Source: Flavobacterium lutivivi
Lineage (GTDB): Bacteria > Bacteroidota > Bacteroidia > Flavobacteriales > Flavobacteriaceae
DNA length: 64,000 bases
Assembly: GCF_014642275.1 (NCBI RefSeq)
Contig: NZ_BMIM01000011.1
Span: 1-64,000 of the forward strand
Direction: 5' to 3'
Below are positions 17,901 to 26,422 of this stretch, piece by piece. Each line of letters opens with the position of its first letter. The stretch's first letter is position 1. A model generated the notes under the pieces. That model made no database searches. It was not told where the DNA came from and saw nothing but the letters and a program-made list of their open reading frames with translations. The position numbers were made by a program, and so were the translations under genes.

Positions 17901-18331
17901 CATCTGTTGAAAACACCATGATTGGTAAAGGCTATATAACTTTTCAAGTAAAACCAAATCCAGGATATGCAATTGGAGATATCATTCCAAATTTTGCTTC
18001 CATTTATTTTGATACCAATCCTCCTATTATTACTAATACATTTAATACCGAGTTTGTAAATACATTGAATACAACTAGTTTTACAAAGAACAACGTAATG
18101 ATTTATCCAAATCCTGCAAATGAGTTCGTTAAAGTATCTTTGAATAATAGTAATGAAACCATAAATTCCATAATACTTACAGATATATTAGGTAAGACTA
18201 TCTCAGAGCAGAGAAATATAAACAGTAATCAAACAATTATCAATTTGTCATCACTAGCAAAAGGAATGTATTTACTGAAAATCACTTCAGGAACAAATAT
18301 TTCTTTAGTGAAAAAGATAACTAAGCAATAA
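14924..18331 (+). CDS. T9SS-exported Calx-beta repeat protein
   Basis: The protein has 1135 residues with a signal peptide (about 1-23, TAQ end). Four Calx-beta-like repeats follow (about 28-460), each with a GTASxxDFT core and a VEPxETF/NxDxxP ending. Such modules usually bind calcium and extend adhesins. Next come a cadherin-like domain, a conserved-repeat domain with NxDGDG-like loops (DANGDGHTSAGD), and a DUF11/DUF7619-like beta-sandwich from GSYDPNDITEIHGER onward. The C-terminal 75 residues (MIYPNPANEFVKVSL to the end) are a type A T9SS sorting domain, so the protein is exported and probably attached to the cell surface. A strong terminator separates it from a paralogue with the same C-terminal half. 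Confidence 0.88.
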   Translation: MKKIITSILFCIISILFSNDTTAQNPYLGFYSTNNSFSVVEGNSISIRLTLSGAISTPVIVNVTTSTGTAGSSDFTSINTTVTIPAGQTQSPLFTISTTNDSTVEPNETFRVNTQTVSANTSNVYSQKYITIRDNDTVPTLSITSQVTSREGGYNAYVSFSLSNIYNSDVIVNCTTTPGTANASDFTAVNTNVIIPAGQSFVNTSVIITDDTLVEPDETFTFNGTVTSGNTTNTAVSTTITIIDNDIIPTVTLSGNGVGEGQTATAYLQLDRTYNSDIVVTITTSPGTASTIDYTTTTLTQTIFANSYGIGVSIPTSEDTIDEPKEVFYVHATVTSGNTTNTNLTSEITIIDNDGLPDLRVFYYGGGDAQPAQGSGIYEGDTITFGISLSQPNSTDTTVQVSTLPGTASNADFTPISTTLTIPAGSYSTSIDVQTTIDNLLEGTENFTFNVTNISGNTFNPTASVVPEILDNYNVHANSDNFTFVAGTGNNLSVIANDFYHGSPAIPSDVTYTVDTNTIGATINNQGVLIIPANVEPGYYYLTYTVCEVANPSICDNASIALNINTPFDFSYTTNIIDANGDGHTSAGDVLTIAYTFTNNGNAPIANIQPENSFQSNITHFGSIASLAAGASNSTSITGQIIITQNDINYGATSFTPQFFGTYYSNLIGTGADSSITINSSDGIRLKTFVDSNNNGIQDGIEPEFKFGNFDYSINGGIVHNIYCQGTYYIYESNPTSVYNLSFNVDTPWATYNLCPIVYPNVTVPTGSGITTYNFPIATTPYQDLSTYIVNSTSPRPGMVWYNYIVYRNNSNQPVNSATVTFTKDPQVTVTNVSASGATINANGFTYTFTNLAPFETRYINVELLVPAIPTVALGQLLTNSVAITMPPGDIYPINNSASITDAIVGSYDPNDITEIHGERIVYSTFTSDDYLTYIIRFENTGAAEAINIKIEDVLDSKLDASTLRMIDASAAYSLERIGSNLTWRFNGINLSPSVENTMIGKGYITFQVKPNPGYAIGDIIPNFASIYFDTNPPIITNTFNTEFVNTLNTTSFTKNNVMIYPNPANEFVKVSLNNSNETINSIILTDILGKTISEQRNINSNQTIINLSSLAKGMYLLKITSGTNISLVKKITKQ

Positions 18332-18346
18332 AATTTCAAAATATAC

Positions 18347-18380
18347 AAAAGCCCCGAAAATTTCGGGGCTTTTGTATTCC
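18347..18380 (+). terminator. strong rho-independent terminator
   Basis: AAAAGCCCCGAAA pairs with TTTCGGGGCTTTT in a 13-bp stem, and a T-rich stretch follows. It lies between the two T9SS surface-protein genes. Confidence 0.9.
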
Positions 18381-18389
18381 TATTATTCT

Positions 18390-18397
18390 TATATTTG
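18390..18397 (+). promoter_or_regulatory. -7 box for the second T9SS protein
   Basis: TATATTTG lies 22 bases before the ATG, right after the preceding terminator. A TTG element at the usual distance is not present. Confidence 0.5.
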
Positions 18398-18419
18398 ATA
18401 GTCTATTGAAAATCAGCTT

Positions 18420-20429
18420 ATGAAAAGATTTTTACTTGTCTTGCAGATATTGTTGTTTAGTGTTTCCGCCTATGCTCAATTATACGAAGGATTTGAAAAC
18501 ACCTCAGGTCCTGAAGCATTGCCATCAACCAACTGGCCATTAAGTAGTGGAAACTGGACTGTTTTTAACAATCCCTACAGTACTCCAACAAGATGGGAAA
18601 TAAATTCAGCCGTAACAACTCCTCCACAAGTATATTCAGGATTAAATGCTGCTTACTGCAATCGTTCTACTTCATTTCCTAATGGTACAGTTGAAAACTA
18701 CTTGGTTACTCCTTTAGTAACCATTCCAACAAACGGGATATTAAGGTTTCAAACTAGAACTTTTTTAAGTGGAACTCAAGGAACAAGATATCAAATAATG
18801 ATAGCACCTCCAACAGCTGATCCAACATTCTCAGGTAATTATGCATTATTAGTAGAATGGGACGATTCAAACCTTGTTGGTAACTATGATACCTATGAGG
18901 AAAAAATAGTTAATTTACCCTCTTTTCTTTTCGGTCAAGAAGTTTATGTTGCTTTTGTAATGATACAAGATCCAATTGCTACTCCTTTTGGTGACCGCTG
19001 GTTTATTGATAATGTTAGCATATTACCAGATTTAGATTGCAGTATCAGCAACCAATGTCCTCAATCGATTAATATAATTGCATTTTTAGATGACAACAAT
19101 AATGGAGTAAAAGATAATAATGAAGTAGGTTATCCAAACGGTGCGGTTGTTTATCAAATTAATGATGGTGGCTCAAACAGTATTTATAGTTATACTTTTA
19201 ATCCAACTGGTTCTTATTATATTTATGTTGATAATCCATCTGATTCGTATGATTTAAGCTTTGTGCCAAACTATAATTATAACTGTAATACAACTTACAA
19301 TAATATTATGGTAACGCCAGGAAGTGGAGTTAACACATATTACTTCCCTGTTGTTGCTAATAATCCTTTTAAAGATGCTACTATTCATATTTCTCCTCTT
19401 CAAAATCCTAAACCAGCATCGTTATACAAAAACACAATAATTTATAGAAATAATGGTACACAGACCATTACAAATGGAACTATTTCTTTTACAAAAGATA
19501 GTAATTTGACAATAGTTAATATATCAGAAGCAGGAGCAATATCAACGATTGATGGTTTTACTTATGATTTTACCGATTTAAACCCATTTGAAACAAGACA
19601 AATAAATGTCTATCTTCAAGTACCGCCAATTCCTAGCGTTCAACTAGGTGATTTATTAACCAATTCAGTAAGTGTTTCCATAGCAAACGACATAAATTTG
19701 ACTAACAACAATGCTTCTATTACCCAGTCAGTTGTTGGCTCATTTGACCCAAATGATAAAATGGAATCGCACGGTAGAAATATTGTTTTTGATGAGTTTA
19801 CTGCTAATGATTACTTAACCTATACTATCCGATTTGAGAATAAGGGTAATGCTAATGCTGAATTTATCCGCATAGAAGATGCATTAGATAGCCAGTTAGA
19901 TGAAAATACGTTTGAATTATTATCTGCAAGTCATGAAGTAAACGTAAGACGAGATGCATCACAGCTTACCTTTCATTTCTATAATATAGATTTACCACCA
20001 AGTATTCCTGATACCGAAACCGGATATGGTTATGTTCAGTTTAAAATAAAACCAAATCCTGGATATGCTATTGGAGATATCATTCCAAATTTTGCTTCCA
20101 TTTATTTTGATACCAATCCTCCTATTATTACAAATACATTTAATACTGAGTTTGTTGCTTCTCTAGGAACATCAACCTTTATTGAACCTACATTTATTGT
20201 TTCTCCTAATCCTGCAAGTCAATCAATTCAAGTAGTTTTAAACAACGATAACTCAGGTATAGATCAGATTATGATTCATGACCTAGTAGGCAAACTGGTT
20301 AAAACAGCACAAATCTCGGGAGCAAATAGTACTACTTTAGATGTTTCTAGCTTAAGCAAAGGCATCTACATGATTACAATTGAAACCTCAGATAATAACA
20401 AAGCTGTTAAAAAGTTAATCATTGAATAA
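18420..20429 (+). CDS. T9SS-exported choice-of-anchor J-type surface protein
   Basis: The protein has 669 residues with a signal peptide (about 1-19, ending SAYAQ). Residues about 20-205 resemble a cleaved-adhesin/choice-of-anchor J (MAM-like) sandwich, ending in RWFIDNVSI. The rest parallels the neighbouring Calx-beta protein: an EF-hand-like DDNNNGVKDNNE loop, a DUF7619-type domain starting near GSFDPNDKMESHGR, and a type A T9SS sorting domain from FIVSPNPASQSI to the end. It is probably a cell-surface or secreted adhesin. The 108-base stretch encoding the end of the DUF7619-type domain is 96% identical to the neighbouring gene, which points to duplication with recent gene conversion. Confidence 0.88.
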   Translation: MKRFLLVLQILLFSVSAYAQLYEGFENTSGPEALPSTNWPLSSGNWTVFNNPYSTPTRWEINSAVTTPPQVYSGLNAAYCNRSTSFPNGTVENYLVTPLVTIPTNGILRFQTRTFLSGTQGTRYQIMIAPPTADPTFSGNYALLVEWDDSNLVGNYDTYEEKIVNLPSFLFGQEVYVAFVMIQDPIATPFGDRWFIDNVSILPDLDCSISNQCPQSINIIAFLDDNNNGVKDNNEVGYPNGAVVYQINDGGSNSIYSYTFNPTGSYYIYVDNPSDSYDLSFVPNYNYNCNTTYNNIMVTPGSGVNTYYFPVVANNPFKDATIHISPLQNPKPASLYKNTIIYRNNGTQTITNGTISFTKDSNLTIVNISEAGAISTIDGFTYDFTDLNPFETRQINVYLQVPPIPSVQLGDLLTNSVSVSIANDINLTNNNASITQSVVGSFDPNDKMESHGRNIVFDEFTANDYLTYTIRFENKGNANAEFIRIEDALDSQLDENTFELLSASHEVNVRRDASQLTFHFYNIDLPPSIPDTETGYGYVQFKIKPNPGYAIGDIIPNFASIYFDTNPPIITNTFNTEFVASLGTSTFIEPTFIVSPNPASQSIQVVLNNDNSGIDQIMIHDLVGKLVKTAQISGANSTTLDVSSLSKGIYMITIETSDNNKAVKKLIIE

Positions 20430-20566
20430 CGAATAAATAATTCGATTGATAAATGATAATTTTAAACAACCAACAAGCGATGTTTCCTTAGTCAGCATGA
20501 CAAAATGATTTATAGCTAATGGATAATTGCTGAAAGCTAATAGCTACTAGCTAACTTTTAAATCCT

Positions 20567-20574
20567 TACCTTTG
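20567..20574 (+). promoter_or_regulatory. -7 box for the helicase gene
   Basis: TACCTTTG matches TAnnTTTG 18 bases before the ATG. The upstream 60 bases contain several AGCTAA-type near repeats; no TTG -33 element is seen. Confidence 0.45.
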
Positions 20575-20592
20575 CCCTAAATAAAATAATAG

Positions 20593-21936
20593 ATGAGCAC
20601 TTTTGAGCAATTCAATTTACCAAAATCACTACAAAAAGCTGTTGATTTACTTGGTTTAACAAATCCAACTCCAATACAAATAAAATCATTCCCAGTAATA
20701 CTTTCTGGAAGAGATGTAATGGGTATTGCTCAAACAGGTACAGGAAAAACTTTTGCATACCTCTTGCCTATTTTGAAACAATGGAAATTTCAAGATACAG
20801 AAACACCAAGAGTTGTTATTATTGTTCCAACTCGTGAACTAGTTGTTCAGGTTGCAGAAGAAGTTCAAAAGCTGACACAGTTTATGTCCGTTAGAACCAT
20901 CGGAGTTTTTGGAGGAGTTAACATCAATACACAAAAAAAAGCAGTTTATGAAGGTGTTGACATCCTTGTAGGAACTCCAGGAAGAATTATGGATTTGGCT
21001 CTCGATGGTGTTATTCGTTTTGATGCTTTACAAAAGTTAATCATTGATGAATTTGACGAAATACTCAACCAAGGTTTCCGATTTCAGGTTACTTCTATCC
21101 TATCGATGCTGAAAAACAAAAGACAAAACATCCTTTTCTCGGCAACAATGACCGATGAAGTTGACGAAATGCTGGATGAATATTTTGACTTTCCCGAAGA
21201 AGTTTCACTTGCTCCGAGCGGAACACCTTTAGAAAAAATTGAACAAATTGGTTATTTTGTGCCAAATTTTTTGACAAAAATCAATCTAATAATTGAATTG
21301 CTCAATGATGAAAAGTTCGAAAGGGTTTTGTTATTTGTCAATAACAAAAAGACCGCCGACTTACTTTCAACCAAACTAGAGGAGTTTTTTCCAGAGCAAT
21401 TTGGCGTTATACATTCTAATAAATCTCAGAATTACAGATTAAACACCATGGCATCTTTCCAGCGTGGAGAAATTAGAGGTATTGTCACTACAGATGTTAT
21501 GGCTCGTGGATTGGATATTTCTGATATTAGTCATGTAATAAATGTAGAATTTCCAGAAATACCAGAACAATATGTTCATAGAATTGGTCGTACAGGTAGA
21601 GCTGACAAAAGCGGAATAGCGTTAAGTTTAATTTCTCCAAAAGAAGAAGAAATTCAAATTGAAGCTGAAATGCTTATGGACAAAGAAATTGAAATCCTTG
21701 AGTTACCAAAGAACATTGAAATTTCTGAAAAACTTCTTGAATTTGAGAAAGAAAAAAAGAAAGTAAAATTTTTATTAAAAAGACCAAAACTCGAAGGCGG
21801 AAGTGCTTTTCAAGAAAAATCAGAAAAGAATAAAAAAGTAAATCTTGGTGGTCCGGGAAAACGTAACCCCAGAAAATCAGCTCCTAGAAACCGTGAAGTA
21901 GAACGTAAACGAGCTGCCAAGAAGAAGAAAAAATAG
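20593..21936 (+). CDS. DEAD-box-type RNA helicase with DEFD motif II
   Basis: The 447-residue helicase has a Q-motif (FEQFNLP...NPTPIQIKSFP), motif I AQTGTGKT, motif Ia PTRELVVQ, motif Ib GTPGRIMD, and motif III SAT. The second RecA domain has RGLDI and HRIGRTGRADKSG. Motif II reads Asp-Glu-Phe-Asp (152-155) in place of the usual DEAD. Asp and Glu for Mg-ATP are kept, so activity is expected. A lysine- and arginine-rich tail (about 375-447) should bind RNA non-specifically. It acts in the cytoplasm in RNA or ribosome remodelling. Bacteroidota encode several DEAD-box paralogues, so I give no symbol. Confidence 0.9.
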   Translation: MSTFEQFNLPKSLQKAVDLLGLTNPTPIQIKSFPVILSGRDVMGIAQTGTGKTFAYLLPILKQWKFQDTETPRVVIIVPTRELVVQVAEEVQKLTQFMSVRTIGVFGGVNINTQKKAVYEGVDILVGTPGRIMDLALDGVIRFDALQKLIIDEFDEILNQGFRFQVTSILSMLKNKRQNILFSATMTDEVDEMLDEYFDFPEEVSLAPSGTPLEKIEQIGYFVPNFLTKINLIIELLNDEKFERVLLFVNNKKTADLLSTKLEEFFPEQFGVIHSNKSQNYRLNTMASFQRGEIRGIVTTDVMARGLDISDISHVINVEFPEIPEQYVHRIGRTGRADKSGIALSLISPKEEEIQIEAEMLMDKEIEILELPKNIEISEKLLEFEKEKKKVKFLLKRPKLEGGSAFQEKSEKNKKVNLGGPGKRNPRKSAPRNREVERKRAAKKKKK

Positions 21937-21961
21937 AGTTACCAGCTGTTTTTATTAATTG

Positions 21962-22660
21962 ATGAAAACCAAAATGAGGTTTAAAACAATAATATCCATA
22001 TTAGCTTTATTCATTTTTGCGAGTTGCAAAAAAGAAACCCCTGCTTCAATAAAAATAAAATTAGGATTTGAAAATAAAGAAAATAAAGAAATTCCTAATT
22101 TGTATTTTATCTGTGTTTATAAAAACGATAAAATATTTAAAAAATACAGTCGATTTGAAAAACCATATATTGAAAAAGAAATTATAATTGATAGTTTATC
22201 AAATGGTAATTATAAAATTGTTTACTCAAACTTTTTAAAACAAACCTTAGAAAAAAAAGTCATTGTCAAGGAAAATAAAATTTACAATGTTTCGATTGTC
22301 TATGATTATTCAGATTACAAGAAGTTTATTAAAAATTCATACGTCAAAAACTTAAAAAACAATGAAAAAGTTGAATTCTTATTTGAAAGTAATTCGTGCA
22401 TGGGTTCCTTTAAAGGTAATATTTCAATAACTAAAAAAGGAAATCAGTATTTTATTGAAAGAAATGGCATTGTCAAAGAATTAAATAAAAAAGAAATTGA
22501 TTTAATTATCAAAATGGAATGCGAATTAAATCTTTTGCAAGATAGCGGATGTACAACTTCTGACCATTATATAGTCAAATGCAGAGAATTAAAGAAAGAT
22601 TTTTTTGACACTACTTGTAGTTGGTATGGTTGGATGAATATGAACAAAGAAATTAATTGA
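21962..22660 (+). CDS. hypothetical lipoprotein
   Basis: The protein has 232 residues and I do not recognise it. An N-terminal lipoprotein signal (FKTIISILALFIFASC) places a lipidated cysteine near residue 21. The mature part is very Lys/Asn/Ile-rich with an early beta-sandwich-like region of alternating hydrophobics. The C-terminal half has several cysteines (for example NSCMG, MEC, SGC, KC, TTC) that could form disulfides. The ATG at 21962 or the ATG 12 bases downstream may start it; the preceding TTG is less likely. Confidence 0.6.
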   Translation: MKTKMRFKTIISILALFIFASCKKETPASIKIKLGFENKENKEIPNLYFICVYKNDKIFKKYSRFEKPYIEKEIIIDSLSNGNYKIVYSNFLKQTLEKKVIVKENKIYNVSIVYDYSDYKKFIKNSYVKNLKNNEKVEFLFESNSCMGSFKGNISITKKGNQYFIERNGIVKELNKKEIDLIIKMECELNLLQDSGCTTSDHYIVKCRELKKDFFDTTCSWYGWMNMNKEIN

Positions 22661-22696
22661 GAAAAATATCAAATTAAAACTTTGAAAAAATAAATT

Positions 22697-23110
22697 ATGG
22701 GGAAATTAGCCGAAATAAAAACCAAAGAAACATAGGAAAGCGTTACTGATTTCATCAATAAAATTGATGATGAACAAAAACGTAAAGATTGCTTTCAAAT
22801 CATTACTATGATGGAAAAAGCAACTGGCGACAAGGCTAAATTGTGGGGAACTTCAATTATTGGTTTTGGCAACTTGATTTATGCTAGCCCAAAAACGCAA
22901 AGAGAAGTCGAATGGTTCAAACTAGGTTTTTCTCCACGCAAAACAAATATTACCTTATACCTCATGGGACTTGATAGTGATACTCGTAACAATTCACTAG
23001 AAAAACTTGGCAAATACAAAACGAAAGGTGGTTGCATTTATATAAAAAAATTAACCGATGTGGATTTGAATGTTTTGGAGAGTATGATTGTTTCTTCGGT
23101 AAAAAAATAA
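22697..23110 (+). pseudogene. DUF1801 gene interrupted by an early TAG
   Basis: The frame from ATG 22697 reads MGKLAEIKTKET, then TAG (22733-22735), and continues in the same frame as ESVTDFINKIDDEQKRKDCF through to the natural stop. The whole, 137 codons, matches a full-length DUF1801 protein, which has the conserved W-G-x-S-I-I-G-F-G and LYLMGLD segments seen here. Translation may restart at ATG 22808, giving 100 residues, but that lacks the N-terminal helix and is probably not folded correctly. A single base change explains the stop. It is monocistronic or weakly linked to the lipoprotein gene upstream. Confidence 0.75.
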
Positions 23111-23154
23111 TCCTTAATCAATGTTAATTGTGAAAAATAGAATTAGTTTTTTAG

Positions 23155-23162
23155 TACTTTTG
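23155..23162 (+). promoter_or_regulatory. -7 box for the BatA-like gene
   Basis: TACTTTTG matches TAnnTTTG 61 bases before the ATG. No TTG at 18-22 bases (one lies 24 bases upstream). Confidence 0.4.
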
Positions 23163-23223
23163 ACAATTAAAAATCACTAAACTCCAATAAAAACAATACT
23201 TTGTGAAGTAAACTAAAATAGTA

Positions 23224-25152
23224 ATGCAGTTTAAACATCCAGAATTCCTTTATTTCCTTTTTTTATTGGTAATACCAATTTTGGTGCATCTATTTCAACT
23301 TCGCCGTTTCAAAAAAGAATATTTTACTAATGTAAAACTTCTCCGAGAGTTATCAATTCAAACAAGAAAAAGCTCTAAAATAAAGAAATGGTTACTTCTT
23401 TTTACTCGTTTATTTTTATTAGCCTTTTTGATTATTGCTTTTGCTCAACCTTTTTTTGTAGCCAAAGAAAATTTGAAATCGACTAACGAAATGTATATTG
23501 TACTTGATAATTCATACAGCATGCAGGCCAAAGGAAAAAAAGGTGAATTATTAAAAAGAGCCGTTCAAGATTTACTCGAAAATACTCCTGAAAATTATAA
23601 TTTTTCGCTAATTACATCTTCAGAAAATTATTGGAATACTGACATTAAGTCCATACAGAAAGAATTGCAAAACCTTGATTATAGTCCTCAAGAATTTAGA
23701 TTGGATAATATTATTTCAAAAATAAATGCCCGAAAATCAGCTTTTAACAAAGATATCTTGGTGATTACTGATGCTGTAGGTATGGATGAAAATCAAACAA
23801 AAGGATTTAAAAAGGAAGACAACGTCTATTTTATGATACCCGAAGCTGAGAAAAAAAATAATGTTGCCATCGACAGTGTTTTTATTGAACAGAGTTTGGA
23901 TAATTTTTATGAAATAGGTGTAAAACTTTCAAAAAGCGGTGATGATGCTAAAAATATTCCATTGGCAATTTATAACAAAGAAAAATTAATTGCCAAAACT
24001 CTAATCGATTTAACGGATAACAATAAAACCATTTCTTTTAACATCCCGAAAGAAGAATTTAATGGATATGCTTCCATTACTGATAAAAGTTTGGAGTATG
24101 ACAACGCCTACTATTTTAGCATTTCTGAAGCTAGTAAAACTAATGTTATAAGTATTGGTGATGATGCAAAAAGTAATTTTTTAAATAGAATTTACACCAC
24201 TAATGAATTCAATTATAAAAACTTTACGCTTCAAACTTTAGACTACAACTTACTTGAAAAACAAGATGTTATAGTCATCAACGAACTAAAAGAAATCCCA
24301 CAAGCATTGCAAACAACTTTGAAATCATTTGTAAACAAAGGAGGAAATCTTATCATTATACCAAGCACCGAAAGTAATTTGGGTTCAATGAATGCTTTGC
24401 TCTCTAACTTTGGTTCTGTCCAAATCAAAAGCTTGAATGTAAATGAAAAGAAAATCACCAAAATCAACTTTAATCATCCTGTGCTGAAAGCTGTTTTTGA
24501 AAAAAAAATTGATAATTTCCAATATCCTTCTACAAAGAATTCTTTTGCAATTTCATCAAATCAACCTGCTGTTTTGACATATGAAGATCAAAGTCCGTTC
24601 CTAGTTTCTATGGATAATTCTTTATCACCTGTATATTTATTTTCAGCGGCAATCAATAAAGAAAATAGTAACTTTTTAAATTCCCCTTTGGTTGTTTTGT
24701 CATTCTATAATATGGCAAAAATCAACCAAAGAACTGGTGTAAACTCCATAATTATTGGAGAGGACAAACCATATATCGTTGATACATTTCTTCAAAAAGA
24801 TGAAATACTCGAAGTCAAAAATCAGAATGAAAAATTCATTCCTGTGCAACAGATTATGAGTTCCAAAGTAAAATTGAATTTCAATGAAAATCCTCAAAAA
24901 GATGGAAATTATGGAGTTTTCAATAAAAACAACTTAGTTCAAAACATAAGTTTTAACTATAATCGAACAGAAAGTAATTTGGATAACGTAAATTCATCAA
25001 TAGTTTCTAACTTTGAAGAAGTAAATGATATCGACACATTATTCAACACAATCCAAGCCCAAAGAACTGATAGTCAGTTATGGAAATGGTTTGTTTCATT
25101 GGCTTTACTATTCATTATCTTGGAGTTATTAATCCAAAAATTTGTAAAATGA
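23224..25152 (+). CDS. BatA/von Willebrand-type membrane protein
   Basis: The 642-residue protein opens with the BatA N-terminal domain (FKHPEFLYFLFLLVIPILVHLFQLRRF), with spans at about 6-26 and 56-77. A von Willebrand-like domain follows, starting MYIVLDNSYSMQAK, whose D-x-S-x-S MIDAS motif is present. A large periplasmic region with a GATase-like segment (KSFVNKGGNLIIIPS) comes next, and one C-terminal span (about 617-637). Such proteins sit in the inner membrane; the family is linked to stress or aerotolerance operons in Bacteroidota, but the exact role is unproven. Its TGA stop overlaps the ATG of the dihydroorotase homologue (ATGA), so the pair is coupled. Confidence 0.85.
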   Translation: MQFKHPEFLYFLFLLVIPILVHLFQLRRFKKEYFTNVKLLRELSIQTRKSSKIKKWLLLFTRLFLLAFLIIAFAQPFFVAKENLKSTNEMYIVLDNSYSMQAKGKKGELLKRAVQDLLENTPENYNFSLITSSENYWNTDIKSIQKELQNLDYSPQEFRLDNIISKINARKSAFNKDILVITDAVGMDENQTKGFKKEDNVYFMIPEAEKKNNVAIDSVFIEQSLDNFYEIGVKLSKSGDDAKNIPLAIYNKEKLIAKTLIDLTDNNKTISFNIPKEEFNGYASITDKSLEYDNAYYFSISEASKTNVISIGDDAKSNFLNRIYTTNEFNYKNFTLQTLDYNLLEKQDVIVINELKEIPQALQTTLKSFVNKGGNLIIIPSTESNLGSMNALLSNFGSVQIKSLNVNEKKITKINFNHPVLKAVFEKKIDNFQYPSTKNSFAISSNQPAVLTYEDQSPFLVSMDNSLSPVYLFSAAINKENSNFLNSPLVVLSFYNMAKINQRTGVNSIIIGEDKPYIVDTFLQKDEILEVKNQNEKFIPVQQIMSSKVKLNFNENPQKDGNYGVFNKNNLVQNISFNYNRTESNLDNVNSSIVSNFEEVNDIDTLFNTIQAQRTDSQLWKWFVSLALLFIILELLIQKFVK

Positions 25153-26405
25153 ACCTAATACTACGCAACACAACAATTATTGATCAAAAAAGTTCATTCA
25201 ACAAAAAAACTGTTGACATACTTATTTCAGATGGAATTATCCAAAAAATTGGCAACCAGCTAGAAAACCCAAATAAATTTCAAGAAATCCAAATTCCAAA
25301 TCTACATGTATCATCAGGATGGTTTGATACAAGTGTCAGCTTTGGAGAACCAGGATATGAAGATAGCGAAACCATTTCGAACGGTCTTGATACAGCTGCA
25401 AAAAGTGGTTTTACAGGTGTTATGCTCCAACCAAATACTAATCCAATAGTAGATAACCAATCGCTCGTTCATTTTATAAAGCAAAAATCACAAGGAAAAG
25501 CTACTCAAGTTTTTCCTATTGGCGCATTGACAAAAAATAGTGATGGTAAAGATTTAGCTGAACTATTTGACATGAAAAATGCTGGAGCTATTGCGTTTGG
25601 CGATTACAACAAAAATATTTCTAATGCTAATCTCATGAAAATAGCTTTGCAGTATGTTCAAGATTTTGACGGGCAAATAATAGCATTTTCTCAGGATGAA
25701 AATATTAAAGGAAATGGAGTTGTGAATGAAGGTATTGTTTCAACCAAACTTGGATTAAAAGGAATACCAAATCTTGCCGAAGAATTAATTATAGAAAGGA
25801 ATTTATTCCTATTAGAATATACAGGCGGAAAACTCCATATTCCAACAATTTCAACAGCTAAATCTGTGGAATTAATCAAAAAAGCAAAAGAAAAAAAACT
25901 GAATGTAACTTGCAGTGTATCTGTCCATCATTTAGTTTTAACTGATGAATTACTTCAAGAATTTGACACAAGACATAAAGTTTTACCACCATTAAGAAAT
26001 GAAGTTGATAGATTAGCTCTGATTAACGGTATTTTGGATGATACAATAGATTGCATTACTACAGACCACAACCCTATTGATATCGAACATAAGAAAATGG
26101 AATTTGATTTAGCCAAATATGGAACTATAGGTTTAGAAAGCGCATTTGGAGCATTGAATAATATTCTTCCTTTGGAAAAAATTATTCAAAAACTTACCTA
26201 TGGAAAAAACATTTTTACAAACGACAACAACTCTGTATCTGAAGGTGAAAAAGCAAATTTAACTCTATTTACAATAGATGACGAATACACTTTTGGCAAA
26301 GAAAATATTATATCTAAATCTAAAAACTCAGCTTTTATGGGACAAAAAATGAAAGGAAAAGCGATAGGAGTTTATAATAATGGAATATTAGTAATTAGTA
26401 ATTAG
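25149..26405 (+). CDS. dihydroorotase homologue lacking metal ligands
   Basis: This 418-residue amidohydrolase-fold protein aligns with type I (multifunctional-complex) dihydroorotases: an early GWFDTSVSFGEPG, FTGVMLQPNTNP, LTDELLQEFDTRHKVLPPLR, and the TTDHNP segment. The HxH pair for the binuclear zinc centre is Ser62-Val-Ser64. The other two histidines are replaced by Phe180 (SQDEN context) and Thr233 (HIPTIST), while Asp306 is kept. I infer a catalytically weak or inactive subunit, comparable to the inactive PyrC-like chains that support aspartate transcarbamylase in some bacteria. The start chosen overlaps the upstream stop; an earlier start in the same frame would extend into the BatA-like gene. 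Confidence 0.85.
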   Translation: MNLILRNTTIIDQKSSFNKKTVDILISDGIIQKIGNQLENPNKFQEIQIPNLHVSSGWFDTSVSFGEPGYEDSETISNGLDTAAKSGFTGVMLQPNTNPIVDNQSLVHFIKQKSQGKATQVFPIGALTKNSDGKDLAELFDMKNAGAIAFGDYNKNISNANLMKIALQYVQDFDGQIIAFSQDENIKGNGVVNEGIVSTKLGLKGIPNLAEELIIERNLFLLEYTGGKLHIPTISTAKSVELIKKAKEKKLNVTCSVSVHHLVLTDELLQEFDTRHKVLPPLRNEVDRLALINGILDDTIDCITTDHNPIDIEHKKMEFDLAKYGTIGLESAFGALNNILPLEKIIQKLTYGKNIFTNDNNSVSEGEKANLTLFTIDDEYTFGKENIISKSKNSAFMGQKMKGKAIGVYNNGILVISN

Positions 26406-26422
26406 TAATTAGTGATAAGCGA

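Noticed and set aside
25080-25148. Earlier start for the dihydroorotase homologue
   Set aside because: It lies inside the BatA-like gene; the ATGA overlap is a better-supported start.
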